A stretch of 61,248 bases of DNA from Desulfovibrio sp. (GCA_016218665.1 JACRDI010000003.1:1-61248), one strand, 5' to 3'; counted from the stretch's first letter, positions 25,661-34,852 are shown. Program-made: numbers and translations. The notes: generated by a model not told the origin, from the sequence alone.

Positions 25661-25696
25661 GATCCCCCATGCGGAGGAGGCACCGCATGGGGGATC
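25661..25696 (-). terminator. Strong hairpin at the 3' end of the grd operon
   Basis: Perfect 14-bp arms GATCCCCCATGCGG and its complement (25661-25674 with 25683-25696) around an 8-base loop, 35 bases past the grdA stop. It has no T-run, so it may stabilise the transcript end rather than terminate intrinsically. Confidence 0.55.
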
Positions 25697-25731
25697 GGAA
25701 ACCCGGTGGGCGCGGGCCGCCAGAATGTGGA

Positions 25732-26208
25732 CTACAGGCTGAATTTGCTGTTGGCCTCGCGCATCTTGCGCACGGCGGCCACCAGCGCGTCGACCTTGAG
25801 GACCATCTCCATCATGCCGATCTGCTCCTCCCACTTGGCGGGGTCGGCGGCTTCCTTCAGTTCAGGCTCCAGCACATGGTACACGCAGAGTCCCAACGGA
25901 ACTCCGGCCAAGCATCCGGCGAAGGTGGGGTCGCCCATGGTGACGGTTTCGGCATAGATTTCCGCCCCTTCGGGGTCAGAAGAGCCAAGCACCACCACGA
26001 TGTTCTCGCCACCGTACTTTTCAGCGGCGTCCTTGATGCGCTGCTGATTCTCCAGATCCATGGCCCCTGCGGCCGTTCAAACGAAGCATTCAGTGGCGGA
26101 GAACAGAACCTCCGCGCCCGAATCGGCGAAGACGTCGGCCATGGCCGGGCCGGGCACGCCATCCCTTTCGCCAAGCAGCAGAAGTTTCTTGCCGTCCAGT
26201 TTGCCCAT
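25732..26208 (-). CDS. grdA: Glycine/sarcosine/betaine reductase protein A, selenoprotein
   Basis: Small carrier selenoprotein that takes the carboxymethyl group from protein B as a Se-carboxymethyl-selenocysteine and passes a ketene-level intermediate to protein C. Starting at ATG 26208 (AAGGAG upstream), it is 158 residues with an in-frame TGA at 26079-26077, exactly codon 44. The surrounding residues, [15 protein letters not shown], match the GrdA active site, and reading continues to [12 protein letters not shown] and [10 protein letters not shown], also GrdA signatures. The TGA is therefore selenocysteine, not a stop. An ATG at 26211 is equally possible. It is last in the grd operon, after trxA. 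Confidence 0.95.
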
Positions 26209-26327
26209 CATGCACTCCTTGCGGTTGCGACGTTACGATGCTCCGGACCCGGGGGCGGCCCGTCGTCCACATCCATTGGCGCGGCTACGGCCCGGCTGGA
26301 GGCTGGCCCGGAACCGGCGCAAATCGG

Positions 26328-26645
26328 TCACAGCAATTTGTCCGTCTCGGTGGCGATGGCCTCGATGGACACGTCTTCGCCGGACAGGCGGGCCACCTGC
26401 TCCCCGCCCTTGTAGAAGAGGAAGGTAGGCACGGCCATGACGCGCAGGCCCATGACCAGCCGGCGGTTTTCGGCCACGTTGAGCTTGCAGAACTTGACCC
26501 TGCCCGCGTAGCGGCCGGCAAGCTCTGTCACCGCGGGCATGAGGGCCAGGCAGGGGCCGCACTGGGGGCCCCACAGGTCCACCACGCAAGGGAGGGCGCT
26601 CTTGTGCACCTCGGCCTCGAAGTTCTCCTTGTCCACAACGATCAT
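26328..26645 (-). CDS. trxA: Thioredoxin of the reductase system
   Basis: 105-residue thioredoxin with active site WGPQCGPC (Cys29, Cys32) and the cis-Pro segment MAVPTFLFYKGG. In the grd system it re-reduces the selenocysteine-cysteine bridge of protein A. Its place between grdD and grdA, with its own reductase upstream, indicates a dedicated electron-delivery pair. Confidence 0.93.
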   Translation of the reverse strand: MIVVDKENFEAEVHKSALPCVVDLWGPQCGPCLALMPAVTELAGRYAGRVKFCKLNVAENRRLVMGLRVMAVPTFLFYKGGEQVARLSGEDVSIEAIATETDKLL

Positions 26646-26687
26646 GGCATTCCTCGCTTTGCTTGCGGCCCGGGATGGCGGCCCTGG

Positions 26688-27866
26688 TTACACGTATCCG
26701 TTGGCGGCCAGGATTTTCCTGGCCCCCGCGGCCTTGGCCGCGGCCAGCTTGACCACGGGGCCAGTGCAGCCCATGGCGGCCTCGGCGTAGATGCCTTCCT
26801 TCCACAGACAGCGCACGGCACGCTCCAGATCCAGCACGTCGACGCCGTGGATTTCCTCGTCCGTAGGTTCGGCTGGCGGCGCCTTGACTTCGGCGGACGG
26901 GGCTCCCTCGGTCTTGTCCAGGAGCGCCAGCTCCTCGTCCAGCCCGGCGGCCCTGGCCTGGCGCAGTTCGCTGGCCACCACGACGGGCAGCTCGCCGCGC
27001 ACGGCCGAGGCAGTGTAGGCCAGGGCGTTGGCGATGACAGGAGCGCCGGATGCGCGGGAGATGATGCTCACGATCTTGTTCCAGCCGTCGCCCACGGCGG
27101 GGCCGTAGCCCCAGCCCACGGTCTCGTAGGCGCCACCGGAGGTGAACGCGCCGAAGAGCTTCATGAGCACATTGCCCGTGAGCGTATCCACGGCGCAGAT
27201 GTCCGCCGCACCGCGGAGCAGGTCATTGCCGCGCAGGAGCGGACCGCCGTCGCCGCGCTGGCTTTGGCCCAGCAGCAGGGCATAGCCCCTTTGGGCCATG
27301 CGGCCCAGCGCCCGCAGCACCTGCGGGGCAGCGTCCACATTGAGCACGCCCAGGGTGGGCGCGGGCGTGCCGGTGGCCCTGGCCACGGCCTGGCCCAGCA
27401 CGGCGTTGAGCAGCAGGGCCTGTGGCCTCCTGGCCGCGCTCATGCCCGTGGTGCAGGCCACGTACATGGCCTTGCCCAGGGCGGGCGTGACGATGCGCCC
27501 AACCGTGGCCACGCCCAATGGGAAGGGATAGTGCAGCGCCACGGCACCCTGGATGAGCCCCTGGTCCAGGGCCTTTTCCATGCCCTGGGCCAGCTCGCTC
27601 CCGTCGCAGCCCGTCTCGATCCAGTCCATGCCCCGGGGGGGCGGGGCTACGGGACGCGGCCCCACGCCCACCACGGTCAGGGCCGGGTCTTCCCACATGG
27701 CCGCCCTGGCCGCCACCAGGAATTCCTGGTCCGAATGCTCTCCTCCGGCCGCCATGAGGCCGACGCGGCAGGCCGAGCGCCCGCTGCGCGCGCGGGCCAC
27801 CAGGCCTTCCAGGGCCTTGCCCAGCATGACCCGAGAGGCGTCCGTCCGATGGTCTCGACTCGCCAT
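26688..27866 (-). CDS. grdD: Glycine/sarcosine/betaine reductase protein C, subunit GrdD
   Basis: PlsX-like subunit of protein C (392 residues), which converts the selenium-bound intermediate to an acetyl-enzyme and releases acetyl phosphate. The C-terminal AAMGCTGPVV holds Cys367, matching the cysteine that carries the acetyl thioester in characterised GrdD. It starts 9 bases after the grdC stop. Confidence 0.93.
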   Translation of the reverse strand: MASRDHRTDASRVMLGKALEGLVARARSGRSACRVGLMAAGGEHSDQEFLVAARAAMWEDPALTVVGVGPRPVAPPPRGMDWIETGCDGSELAQGMEKALDQGLIQGAVALHYPFPLGVATVGRIVTPALGKAMYVACTTGMSAARRPQALLLNAVLGQAVARATGTPAPTLGVLNVDAAPQVLRALGRMAQRGYALLLGQSQRGDGGPLLRGNDLLRGAADICAVDTLTGNVLMKLFGAFTSGGAYETVGWGYGPAVGDGWNKIVSIISRASGAPVIANALAYTASAVRGELPVVVASELRQARAAGLDEELALLDKTEGAPSAEVKAPPAEPTDEEIHGVDVLDLERAVRCLWKEGIYAEAAMGCTGPVVKLAAAKAAGARKILAANGYV

Positions 27867-27875
27867 AAACGCCTC

Positions 27876-29411
27876 CTACCGGCCCTTCTGCAGGGTGGCC
27901 GCCAGATCGCCCAGGGCGGTGAGCAGCATTTCGGTCACGTCCTCCTGGCGAACCTGCCGCCCGGCCCCAGCGCCCATGCCGGGCGCCTCCAGGATGAAGG
28001 ACGCTCCGTCGGCCAGATTGGTCAGGCGGCCCAGGAACAGGCTGCCCTTGCCGATGATCATGGCGCGCCTGATCCGGCCCGCCTTCATGGCTTCCAGGGC
28101 ATGCCCCACGTAGGGCACGCCGGAGGGGATGTGCCCCTGGATGGGCGCGAAGCCCGGCATGCCGCGCTCGGCCACGAAGGCGTCGATGTCCCCGCGCGCG
28201 ATCTGACCCTTCATGACCGCCAGGGCCGCGATCATCTTGTAGTTGGCCTCCGGCACATTGCCCGCGCCGGCGGGCAGGGTCACTTCGGCGTTGTGCAGCT
28301 CGGGCGCGTACTTGTCCACGTCCGTGAGCCGGAGCCCCACCCGCGACAGCGGATCGAAGGTCAGGGCCGTCGTGACGGCCTGGGGCGAGGCGCCCGCCCC
28401 CACCGTGTGCTTGCCCAGGCTGTCCAGGCGCATGACCGGGGTCTGGCCGTCGTCGGGCGTCAGCAGCAGGGCGAAGCTGCCCAGGCAGTTTTCCAGGGGC
28501 GGCACGTTCTTCTTCACGTGGTCGCGGGCGTTCATGTACAGCTTGGGCACAGAGCCGCCGCTGACCACCGCCACATTGGGCCGCGCGCCGCTTGCCACCA
28601 TACCCGCCGCCGTGATGAGCGCCGCCACGGGACCGGCGCAAAAGGCGCGCACGTCAAAGCCGCTGGCGTTCACGCATTCCGCGATTTCCGCCAGGGCCTT
28701 GGCCATGTTGCCGCCGCCGCGCTGCATGGTGTCGCCCACGGCCTCCTCGGAGCATTCCACCACGAAGTCGATGTCCGCCGGAGCCAGGCCCGCGTTCCTG
28801 ATGAGGTGCAGCAGGGCCAGCACGCCGCTGGCCTTGCTGGCCAGGTTTTCCAGCATGACGCCGGCCTCGAGGTTTTCGTCCGTGTCGTGGGCGCGGCGGC
28901 AGCAGCCCGCCAGGCGGCCGTGCAGGTACAGGGGCAGGGCGTGCTGCCGCACGGCCTCTTCCAGGTCGGCCAGGGGCCTGCCCTTTTCCAGGCGGGCCAG
29001 CTGCTTCTCGCCCAGAACCGGGTTGCGGGCCAGCTTGGCGGCCACGGACGCGGCAACCCCCTCCTCCAGCCAGATGAGGTCGAAAACATCGCAGATGTCC
29101 ATGAGACCCAGGAACTCGTCCTCGGGCATGATTTCGCCGAAAGTCCCGAAACGCGCCTCCCGGACCGGGTTGTCGCTCCAGGGAGCCGGGGCCTGGGCCA
29201 GCTCTTCCAGGGTCATGGCCCCGATGTAAGCCTGGTTGGGGGCGTACGCCGCGGCCTGCTCGAAGGTCTGGGCCCGGCCGGGCAGGTCGCGCAGGAACTC
29301 CGAATCGGGCTTGGCGCGGCGTTCCTGGCGCGGGGTGCCGCCGTAGTGCAGGGCCAGCTCCGGGGCAAAGTTCAGGCAATAGGCCGCAGCCTTGATGCCA
29401 ACGGTTGTCAT
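27876..29411 (-). CDS. grdC: Glycine/sarcosine/betaine reductase protein C, subunit GrdC
   Basis: FabH-like subunit of protein C (511 residues). The ATG at 29411 follows GAGGGTAG and lies 4 bases after the trxB stop. Segments such as NQAYIGAMTLEELAQAP and GMPGFAPIQGHIPSGVPYVG are characteristic of GrdC. It works with GrdD to form acetyl phosphate, which acetate kinase elsewhere in the genome can use for ATP. Confidence 0.93.
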   Translation of the reverse strand: MTTVGIKAAAYCLNFAPELALHYGGTPRQERRAKPDSEFLRDLPGRAQTFEQAAAYAPNQAYIGAMTLEELAQAPAPWSDNPVREARFGTFGEIMPEDEFLGLMDICDVFDLIWLEEGVAASVAAKLARNPVLGEKQLARLEKGRPLADLEEAVRQHALPLYLHGRLAGCCRRAHDTDENLEAGVMLENLASKASGVLALLHLIRNAGLAPADIDFVVECSEEAVGDTMQRGGGNMAKALAEIAECVNASGFDVRAFCAGPVAALITAAGMVASGARPNVAVVSGGSVPKLYMNARDHVKKNVPPLENCLGSFALLLTPDDGQTPVMRLDSLGKHTVGAGASPQAVTTALTFDPLSRVGLRLTDVDKYAPELHNAEVTLPAGAGNVPEANYKMIAALAVMKGQIARGDIDAFVAERGMPGFAPIQGHIPSGVPYVGHALEAMKAGRIRRAMIIGKGSLFLGRLTNLADGASFILEAPGMGAGAGRQVRQEDVTEMLLTALGDLAATLQKGR

Positions 29412-29415
29412 GGTT

Positions 29416-30342
29416 CTACCCTCCGCATCGGGCTGCATGCAGATAGCCGTAGGCCGACATGGCCGCGCGCGCGCCGTCGCCCGCCGCGGTCACCACCTGG
29501 CGCAGGGGCGTCGTGCGCACGTCGCCCGCGGCGAAAATGCCCGGCACCGAGGTGGCCAGCCTGTCGTCGGTGACGATCCAGCCGCCGTCGGTGCGCAGCA
29601 GGTCGCCCAGGAATCCCGTGTTGGGCAGCAGGCCGATGAAGATGAACACGCCGCTCAGTTCTATGGTGCGCCTCTCGTTGGTCTTCACGTTGCGCACCAC
29701 GATGCGTTCCACCATGTCGCCGCCCTCGATGGATTCCAGCACGCTGTCCATGACGGGCTCAATCTTGGGATTGGCCAGGGCGCAGTCCACCACCAGCCTG
29801 TCGGCGCGGAACTCGTCGCGGCGGTGGATGAGGTAGACCTTGGAGGCGAAGCCCGTGAGGTAGCAGGCCTCCTCCACCGCGGTGTTGCCGCCGCCGATGA
29901 CGGCCACATCCAGATCCTCGAAGAAGGCGGCGTCGCACACGGCGCAGTAGGAAACGCCCATGCCCGTGTATTTCTTCTCGCCCGGGCAGCCCTGCTTGCG
30001 GAAGGCCGCCCCCGTGGCCAAGATGACGGCCCCGGCCGCGATCTCTCGGCCGTCCTTGAGGGTGACGATCTTCTCGCCGCCGCGCACCTCCAGCCGCTGC
30101 ACGGAAACCGAACGGATCTCGGCCTTGAAGAGTTCCGCATGGGCGCGGAAGGCGTCGGCCAGGCCGGTGCCCGTGCCGTCGAGGATGCCAGGGTAGTTCT
30201 CCACCCTGTTGGTGGACAGGATCTGGCCGCCGGGGCGGCCTTTCTCCAGCACCAGGGTGTCCAGACCGGCGCGCCTGCCGTAGATGGCGGCGGAAAGGCC
30301 CGCGGGCCCTGCACCGATGATGACCAGTTCACGTTTTTCCAT
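29416..30342 (-). CDS. trxB: Thioredoxin reductase
   Basis: Flavoprotein of 308 residues that reduces the operon's thioredoxin with a pyridine nucleotide. The FAD motif is GAGPAGLSAAIYGRRAG, the redox-active pair is SYCAVCDAAFF (Cys133, Cys136), and the NADPH motif is GGGNTAVEEA. ATG 30342 gives the family start MEKRELVIIGAG; the longer frame upstream is Arg/Pro-rich and spurious. It lies between the transporter and grdC. Confidence 0.95.
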   Translation of the reverse strand: MEKRELVIIGAGPAGLSAAIYGRRAGLDTLVLEKGRPGGQILSTNRVENYPGILDGTGTGLADAFRAHAELFKAEIRSVSVQRLEVRGGEKIVTLKDGREIAAGAVILATGAAFRKQGCPGEKKYTGMGVSYCAVCDAAFFEDLDVAVIGGGNTAVEEACYLTGFASKVYLIHRRDEFRADRLVVDCALANPKIEPVMDSVLESIEGGDMVERIVVRNVKTNERRTIELSGVFIFIGLLPNTGFLGDLLRTDGGWIVTDDRLATSVPGIFAAGDVRTTPLRQVVTAAGDGARAAMSAYGYLHAARCGG

Positions 30343-30423
30343 GGGGGATTCCTTGCTCGCTTGGGGTTGGGGCTGGGCCGCCGCTCGGGCGGCGGGCGTC
30401 GGCTGCGGGCCTGTCCGGCGTGT

Positions 30424-30459
30424 CGGCCTGCGGCAGCTTGGGTGGGCAGCCGCAGGCCG
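30424..30459 (-). other. Hairpin between the BCCT transporter and trxB
   Basis: Perfect 11-bp arms CGGCCTGCGGC and its complement around a 14-base loop, with no T-run, inside a 155-base gap of the operon. It may mark an RNA-processing or attenuation point that sets different levels for transport/protein B and for the common proteins. Confidence 0.5.
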
Positions 30460-30497
30460 TGCGAGGAACAGATGCCGCCGCGGGCGTCGCGGTGCCT

Positions 30498-32018
30498 CTA
30501 GCGGACTTCCGTTCCTTCGGGGAAATCCTTTTTCAGGGCCGACCACAGGCACCAGCAGGCCATGACCATGATGATGGAAAACGGCGCCGCCGCCACGATG
30601 GACGAGGTTTGCAGGGACTTTATGCCGCCGGTGAGCAGGAGCACGAAGGCCAGGCCGGCCTGGAGCGTTCCCCAGATGGCCATGCGGGTCTTTGGAGGGT
30701 TGAGCGCGCCTTCGGAGGTGTACATGGCCAGCACGTAGGTGGACGAGCTGGCGGAGGTCACCAGGAAGATGATGAGCAGGATCATCATCAGCACGGACAT
30801 GATGTCGCCCAGGGGCACGAAGTCATACATCTGGTAGATGCCCACGGAGATGTTGTCCTTCACGATCTGGGCGATGTCGGCAATGCCCGACACCTGGATG
30901 TGCAGGGCCGTGCCGCCGAAGATCGAGAACCAGGCGAAGCCGCCCAGGGTGGGCACGATGAGCACGCCGGCCACGAACTCCCGGATGGTGCGACCGCGCG
31001 AAATGCGGGCCACGAAGGAGCCCACGAAGGGCCCCCAGGCGATCCACCAGGCCCAGTAGTACAGGGTCCAGTTGTCCAGCCAGTCGCGGTAGGGGCCGCC
31101 GTAGGGCGCCACCTTGAAGCTGTCGCTGACCAGGTTGCTCAGGTAGTTGCCCATGGCGGCCACGCAGGTTTCGATGATGGTGAGGGTGGGGCCGACCAGC
31201 AGAAGCCCTGCGGACAGCGCCACGCACAGGGTCAGGTTGGAGTTCGCCAGCAGTTTGATGCCCTTGTCCAGCCCGGTGGCCGTGCAGAAGGTGTAGAAGA
31301 AACCGAAGACCACGATGAGCGAAAGCTGAATGGTGATGTTGTCCGGAATCTTGAACAGGAAGTTGAGGCCGCTGTTGACCTGCACGACGGCCAGGCCCAT
31401 GGATGTGGCCACGCCGGCGATGGTGGCGAACACCGCCATGATGTCGATGATGCGGCCAATGGGCGTTTTCGCGGCGTCCTTGCCCAGCAGGGGCAGAAAG
31501 AGGCTGCTGATGAGGCCCGGAGCGCCCTTTCTGAACTGGAAGTAGGCGAGGCTCAGGGCGATGACGGCGTAGACGGCCCACGGTTGCAGGCCCCAGTGGA
31601 TCACCGAGGCGCGCATGGCGTCCTCGGCGGCCTGGGCATTGCTTGTGGCGCCAAAGGGGCGCACCACGTAGTTGATGAGCGGCTCGGCGACGCCATAGAA
31701 GACCATGCCCACGCCGTGGCCTGCGCCGAAGAGCATGGCGAACCACGAGGCCGTGGAGAACTCCGGTTTCTCATCTGGGTGGCCCATCTTGAGCTTGCCG
31801 AATCGGCTGAATGAAATAATGACGCAGAACAGGACGAAGAAGTTGACTGCCAGCATGTACCACCAGCCAAGGTACTTCGTAAGAAAAGAGAATATGCTGC
31901 CTGTGAATGTACCGAACTGGACTGGTATTGCGATGCCGATGAGGACGACTGCGACAACAACAATCAATGAGCTATAGTAGACGAAATCTTTCCCTTTTTG
32001 TCTGGCGGCGTTGTCCAT
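30498..32018 (-). CDS. BCCT family betaine/carnitine/choline transporter
   Basis: 506-residue membrane protein with about 12 helices. The signature around WTLYYWAWWIAWGPFVG and ISRGRTIREF is the BCCT Trp-rich helix 8 and following loop, as in BetP. The helix 3 motif is GAGHGVGMVFYGVAEPL. The position between the protein B genes and trxB makes glycine betaine the likely cargo. The C-terminal tail is short, unlike osmosensing BetP, so it is probably a nutrient transporter. Confidence 0.92.
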   Translation of the reverse strand: MDNAARQKGKDFVYYSSLIVVVAVVLIGIAIPVQFGTFTGSIFSFLTKYLGWWYMLAVNFFVLFCVIISFSRFGKLKMGHPDEKPEFSTASWFAMLFGAGHGVGMVFYGVAEPLINYVVRPFGATSNAQAAEDAMRASVIHWGLQPWAVYAVIALSLAYFQFRKGAPGLISSLFLPLLGKDAAKTPIGRIIDIMAVFATIAGVATSMGLAVVQVNSGLNFLFKIPDNITIQLSLIVVFGFFYTFCTATGLDKGIKLLANSNLTLCVALSAGLLLVGPTLTIIETCVAAMGNYLSNLVSDSFKVAPYGGPYRDWLDNWTLYYWAWWIAWGPFVGSFVARISRGRTIREFVAGVLIVPTLGGFAWFSIFGGTALHIQVSGIADIAQIVKDNISVGIYQMYDFVPLGDIMSVLMMILLIIFLVTSASSSTYVLAMYTSEGALNPPKTRMAIWGTLQAGLAFVLLLTGGIKSLQTSSIVAAAPFSIIMVMACWCLWSALKKDFPEGTEVR

Positions 32019-32127
32019 AGTTCCCCCAATTTTTGCGGTGCTGTGGTGGAGTGCTGCAATGACTCAACATCAAACCGCTCACGCATGGCGGCCCGCCGCT
32101 GCCGGGCAGCGGCGGGCCGGGGGTCTG

Positions 32128-33456
32128 TTACCTCTCCACGGCAAAGAGCGTCTGCTCCTGCACGTCGGTCTGCAAGGCCTGGACGGCTCGCTCCACCCTG
32201 TGCATGCGCATCTTCCACTGCTCCTCGGCGGAGGCCTGTGGATTGCCAAGGGGATAGGGGACGGCAAAGGTGGGCACAATGCGGTTGCTGCCCACGGTTC
32301 TCGCAATGTTGACCAGGTTGCACATGACCACAACCGGCAGGCCGCTTCGCTCGATTTCCTTCGCGATCGTTGCGCCGCAACGAGTGCAGGTTCCTCAGGT
32401 GGCTGTGAGGATGACGCCCTCCACCCCCCGGGCGTGCAGCACGGCCGAGATCTCCTGGCCCATGCGCGCGGCTTCGCCCTGCGTCGTGCCCGTGCCCACG
32501 GTGGTGTAGAAGTAGTCGTCCACCTCCCCCAGCACGCCCTGCTTCTGGAGCTCGCGGATGGCGTCGAGGGGCACCACCACGTTGGGGTTCTGGTTGGCCA
32601 CGGCGGGGTCGTAGCCTGCGTGGATGGTCTTGTATTCGCCGGCGGGGAACCTCTCCAGCGCGGCGATATCGTACTTGCCCCAGCGCGTGGCCGAGCAGGA
32701 CTCGATCCTGTCCGGGTTGTCCGAAGGCACGATGCCCCCGGAGCTGACCAAGGCGATCTTGGCTTTCCTGATGTCCTTGATGGCCGGAGCGATGGCCACC
32801 AGATCCTGGGCGGGAATGGGCAGCTCGGTCTCGAACGGCGCGCCGTTCAGCTTGGCCAGCAGCATGTCCACCGCGCGGTCGCAGGCGGGCACGGGCTCCA
32901 GGCCAAGGTCAGCCAGGAACACCTGGTGGCGGATGCCGCGGCCGAAGTAGCCCTCCATGGCGGCGGGCAGCAGCCTCTGGTCTGCGGCGATCTTGTCGGC
33001 AAAGGCGGCCATGGCCTCGATGTCGGGCTTCATGGTGGTGGCGCGCGCACCGCCCTTGAAGATGTAGATGTCCTTGCGGAAAAGCTCGACGCCGGGATTT
33101 TCCACATTCATGGAGCTGATGACGGGCACGCGGAACTTCTCGGAGACGGCCTTGCCCACCAGGCCGCAGGCATTGCCGTAACGCCCGGCCTTGAAGGCCG
33201 GACCGGCGATGAAGAGGTCGAAGCTCTTGCCTTCAAGGAACTTCAGACAGCGCTCTACGGCCTCTTCCGGGTGGGAGGCCACGAAGTTGTCGCCGCAGAT
33301 CAGGGTATGGGTGATTTCCACATTCTTGGCCACGCCGTTGAAGATGTTGGAGCAGCCAAGGGCGCCGTCGTGCAGGACCGGCTCGAAGTCCGCCATGTCC
33401 TCGCCACCGACTTGCCCGAAGAACTGGTTGAGGTAGTGGACCGCTTTTTTCTTCAT
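32128..33456 (-). CDS. grdH: Betaine/sarcosine/glycine reductase protein B selenoprotein subunit
   Basis: Substrate-specific selenoprotein of protein B (GrdB/GrdF/GrdH family). Reading runs 353 codons from ATG 33456 to a TGA at 32397-32395 and continues in frame to TAA at 32130-32128, for 442 residues. The TGA context, ILTATUGTCTRCGATIAKE, matches the GrdB selenocysteine site; the tail RIVPTFAVPYPLGNP is also conserved. A SECIS-like hairpin follows the TGA. The betaine form (grdH) is inferred from the BCCT gene next door; sarcosine or glycine specificity cannot be excluded from sequence. The GGGGGAAACACC before the ATG supports the start. Confidence 0.88.
32368..32382 (-). promoter_or_regulatory. 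SECIS-like hairpin after the grdH UGA
   Basis: Starting 12 bases after the TGA, CGTTGC-GGC-GCAACG forms a perfect 6-bp stem with a 3-base loop in the coding strand. Bacterial SECIS elements lie just downstream of the UGA and recruit SelB with tRNA-Sec, so position and shape fit. Confidence 0.6.
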
Positions 33457-33541
33457 GGTGTTTCCCCCGTGGGGTAGAGATTGTCGACGCTATGGGCATG
33501 CTCCGGCAGGGAGCGCAGACCGGAGCACGGTCAGCACGGCC

Positions 33542-34852
33542 CTAGAACTCGAAGCAGCGCTTCACGGAATATCCGCTGGGGTGGTCGCTGCAGAACATGG
33601 CGTTGTTCTCGATGACGCAGGAGCCGTCGGCGGCGACGCAGCCCGCCCAGCCGCCCGAGAGGCCGTCGCGCTGCAGGGCGTCCAACTCGCCCAGTACGGT
33701 CTTCATGGGCGGCATGCGCAGCAGCTCGGAGACGTTGCCCGTGGAGACCAGGGCGTCGGCCTTGGGATCCAGGGCCACCAGGGCCTGTGACTTGCCGTCG
33801 CGGCCTGTGCATTCGTTGGAGATGCCGACGGTTTTCACTCCGGCGTTCTCCAGCTCCACAATGACCTGGATGTAGTCCACGTCCGGGTTGCCGTAGCCTT
33901 CCTCGGCCACGATGGCGCCGTCTGCGCCAAGGTTCTTGGCGATCTGGGCCACCATGATGGCGGAGCGCAGCTTCTGCTCCATGACCACATTGAGGTTGGA
34001 CATGATGACGCCCAGGAAGTTCAGGGTCTTGCCGTGCTCCTTCATGAGCCGCTTGATGGTGGGATTGTTCTGGAATTCGTAGGTGCTGATCTTGGACGAA
34101 CAGGGCATGAAGCTGCCGGAGATCACCGCGCCGCCCAGGATCTCGTTGGGGTGCATGCAGGTGGGGAGCATGTGGTTGCCGTCCCACCCGTAGATGAGGG
34201 TGTTGTACCCCATGGCTTCCATCTGGGTCTGCGGCTGCATGACGTAGACCACGGACGGCAGCCCCATGGCGGCGGCGCACCGGCGGTTGACGGCGTCGAG
34301 CTCGTAGGTGTCCACGCTGTCGGGAGTGAGCCCGGCCAGGGTGTTGCCCAGGAACTCGGCCAGCCGCATGCCTGCCCAGCGCAGGGCGTGGTTCTTTTTC
34401 TGCTGCTCGTGGCGCTCGAACTCTTCGTCGGTGTCGGCCACCAGCACGAGGTTCTTCAGGAAGCCGTAGATGGTGTCGCGCTGAAAGGGGCCGCCCATGT
34501 CCAGGATGCCGTCCTGGAAGCTGCCCCAGTGCTTGCCCACAACCAGCAGGGCCGCGCCGGAGAGCGTGTGCACCCGGCCCGTGGCTGCTGATTGCAGCCC
34601 GGAAGTGACACCGGGGTGGTTGCCCGGCGCGCCGCTGACGCGGCAGCGGATCTCCAGGGCCTCCTTCACCGGGCAGAGACGCACTTCGTCGCCGGGTTTG
34701 ACGATGTGCAACTCCGCTTCGGTGATGTGCTCGTCCTTCAGGACTTCGGCGAGAGCCTCCTCCTTGCACACGGTGAACACACCGTCGGCAAAGCCGGTTT
34801 TGGCTCCGAAGGCCACCTCTTTCACAACAAAGTTGCCGATCTCAAGTTTCAT
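33542..34852 (-). CDS. grdI: Betaine/sarcosine/glycine reductase protein B proprotein subunit
   Basis: 436-residue GrdE/GrdG/GrdI-family proprotein. Family members are cleaved at an internal Cys that becomes a pyruvoyl group, which binds the substrate amine. The likely Cys is 251, in SGSFMPCSSKISTYEFQNNP, which follows MHPNEILGGAVI and lies near where GrdE is processed. EEGYGNPDVDYI and STGNVSELLRMPPM are also family motifs. AAGGAG sits 8 bases before the ATG. It is first in the grd operon, behind a long AT-rich leader. The betaine assignment follows the neighbouring BCCT transporter. Confidence 0.88.
   Translation of the reverse strand: MKLEIGNFVVKEVAFGAKTGFADGVFTVCKEEALAEVLKDEHITEAELHIVKPGDEVRLCPVKEALEIRCRVSGAPGNHPGVTSGLQSAATGRVHTLSGAALLVVGKHWGSFQDGILDMGGPFQRDTIYGFLKNLVLVADTDEEFERHEQQKKNHALRWAGMRLAEFLGNTLAGLTPDSVDTYELDAVNRRCAAAMGLPSVVYVMQPQTQMEAMGYNTLIYGWDGNHMLPTCMHPNEILGGAVISGSFMPCSSKISTYEFQNNPTIKRLMKEHGKTLNFLGVIMSNLNVVMEQKLRSAIMVAQIAKNLGADGAIVAEEGYGNPDVDYIQVIVELENAGVKTVGISNECTGRDGKSQALVALDPKADALVSTGNVSELLRMPPMKTVLGELDALQRDGLSGGWAGCVAADGSCVIENNAMFCSDHPSGYSVKRCFEF

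Noticed and set aside
26238..29573. A 1,111-codon plus-strand open frame opposite grdC/grdD
   Set aside because: It is antisense to clearly recognisable genes, is His/Gly/Ala-rich and shows no family motif; long antisense frames are common in GC-rich DNA.
32128..33456. Frameshift or pseudogene reading of grdH (and of grdA) because of the internal TGA
   Set aside because: Both TGA codons fall exactly at the family's selenocysteine positions with conserved flanks and unbroken reading afterwards.
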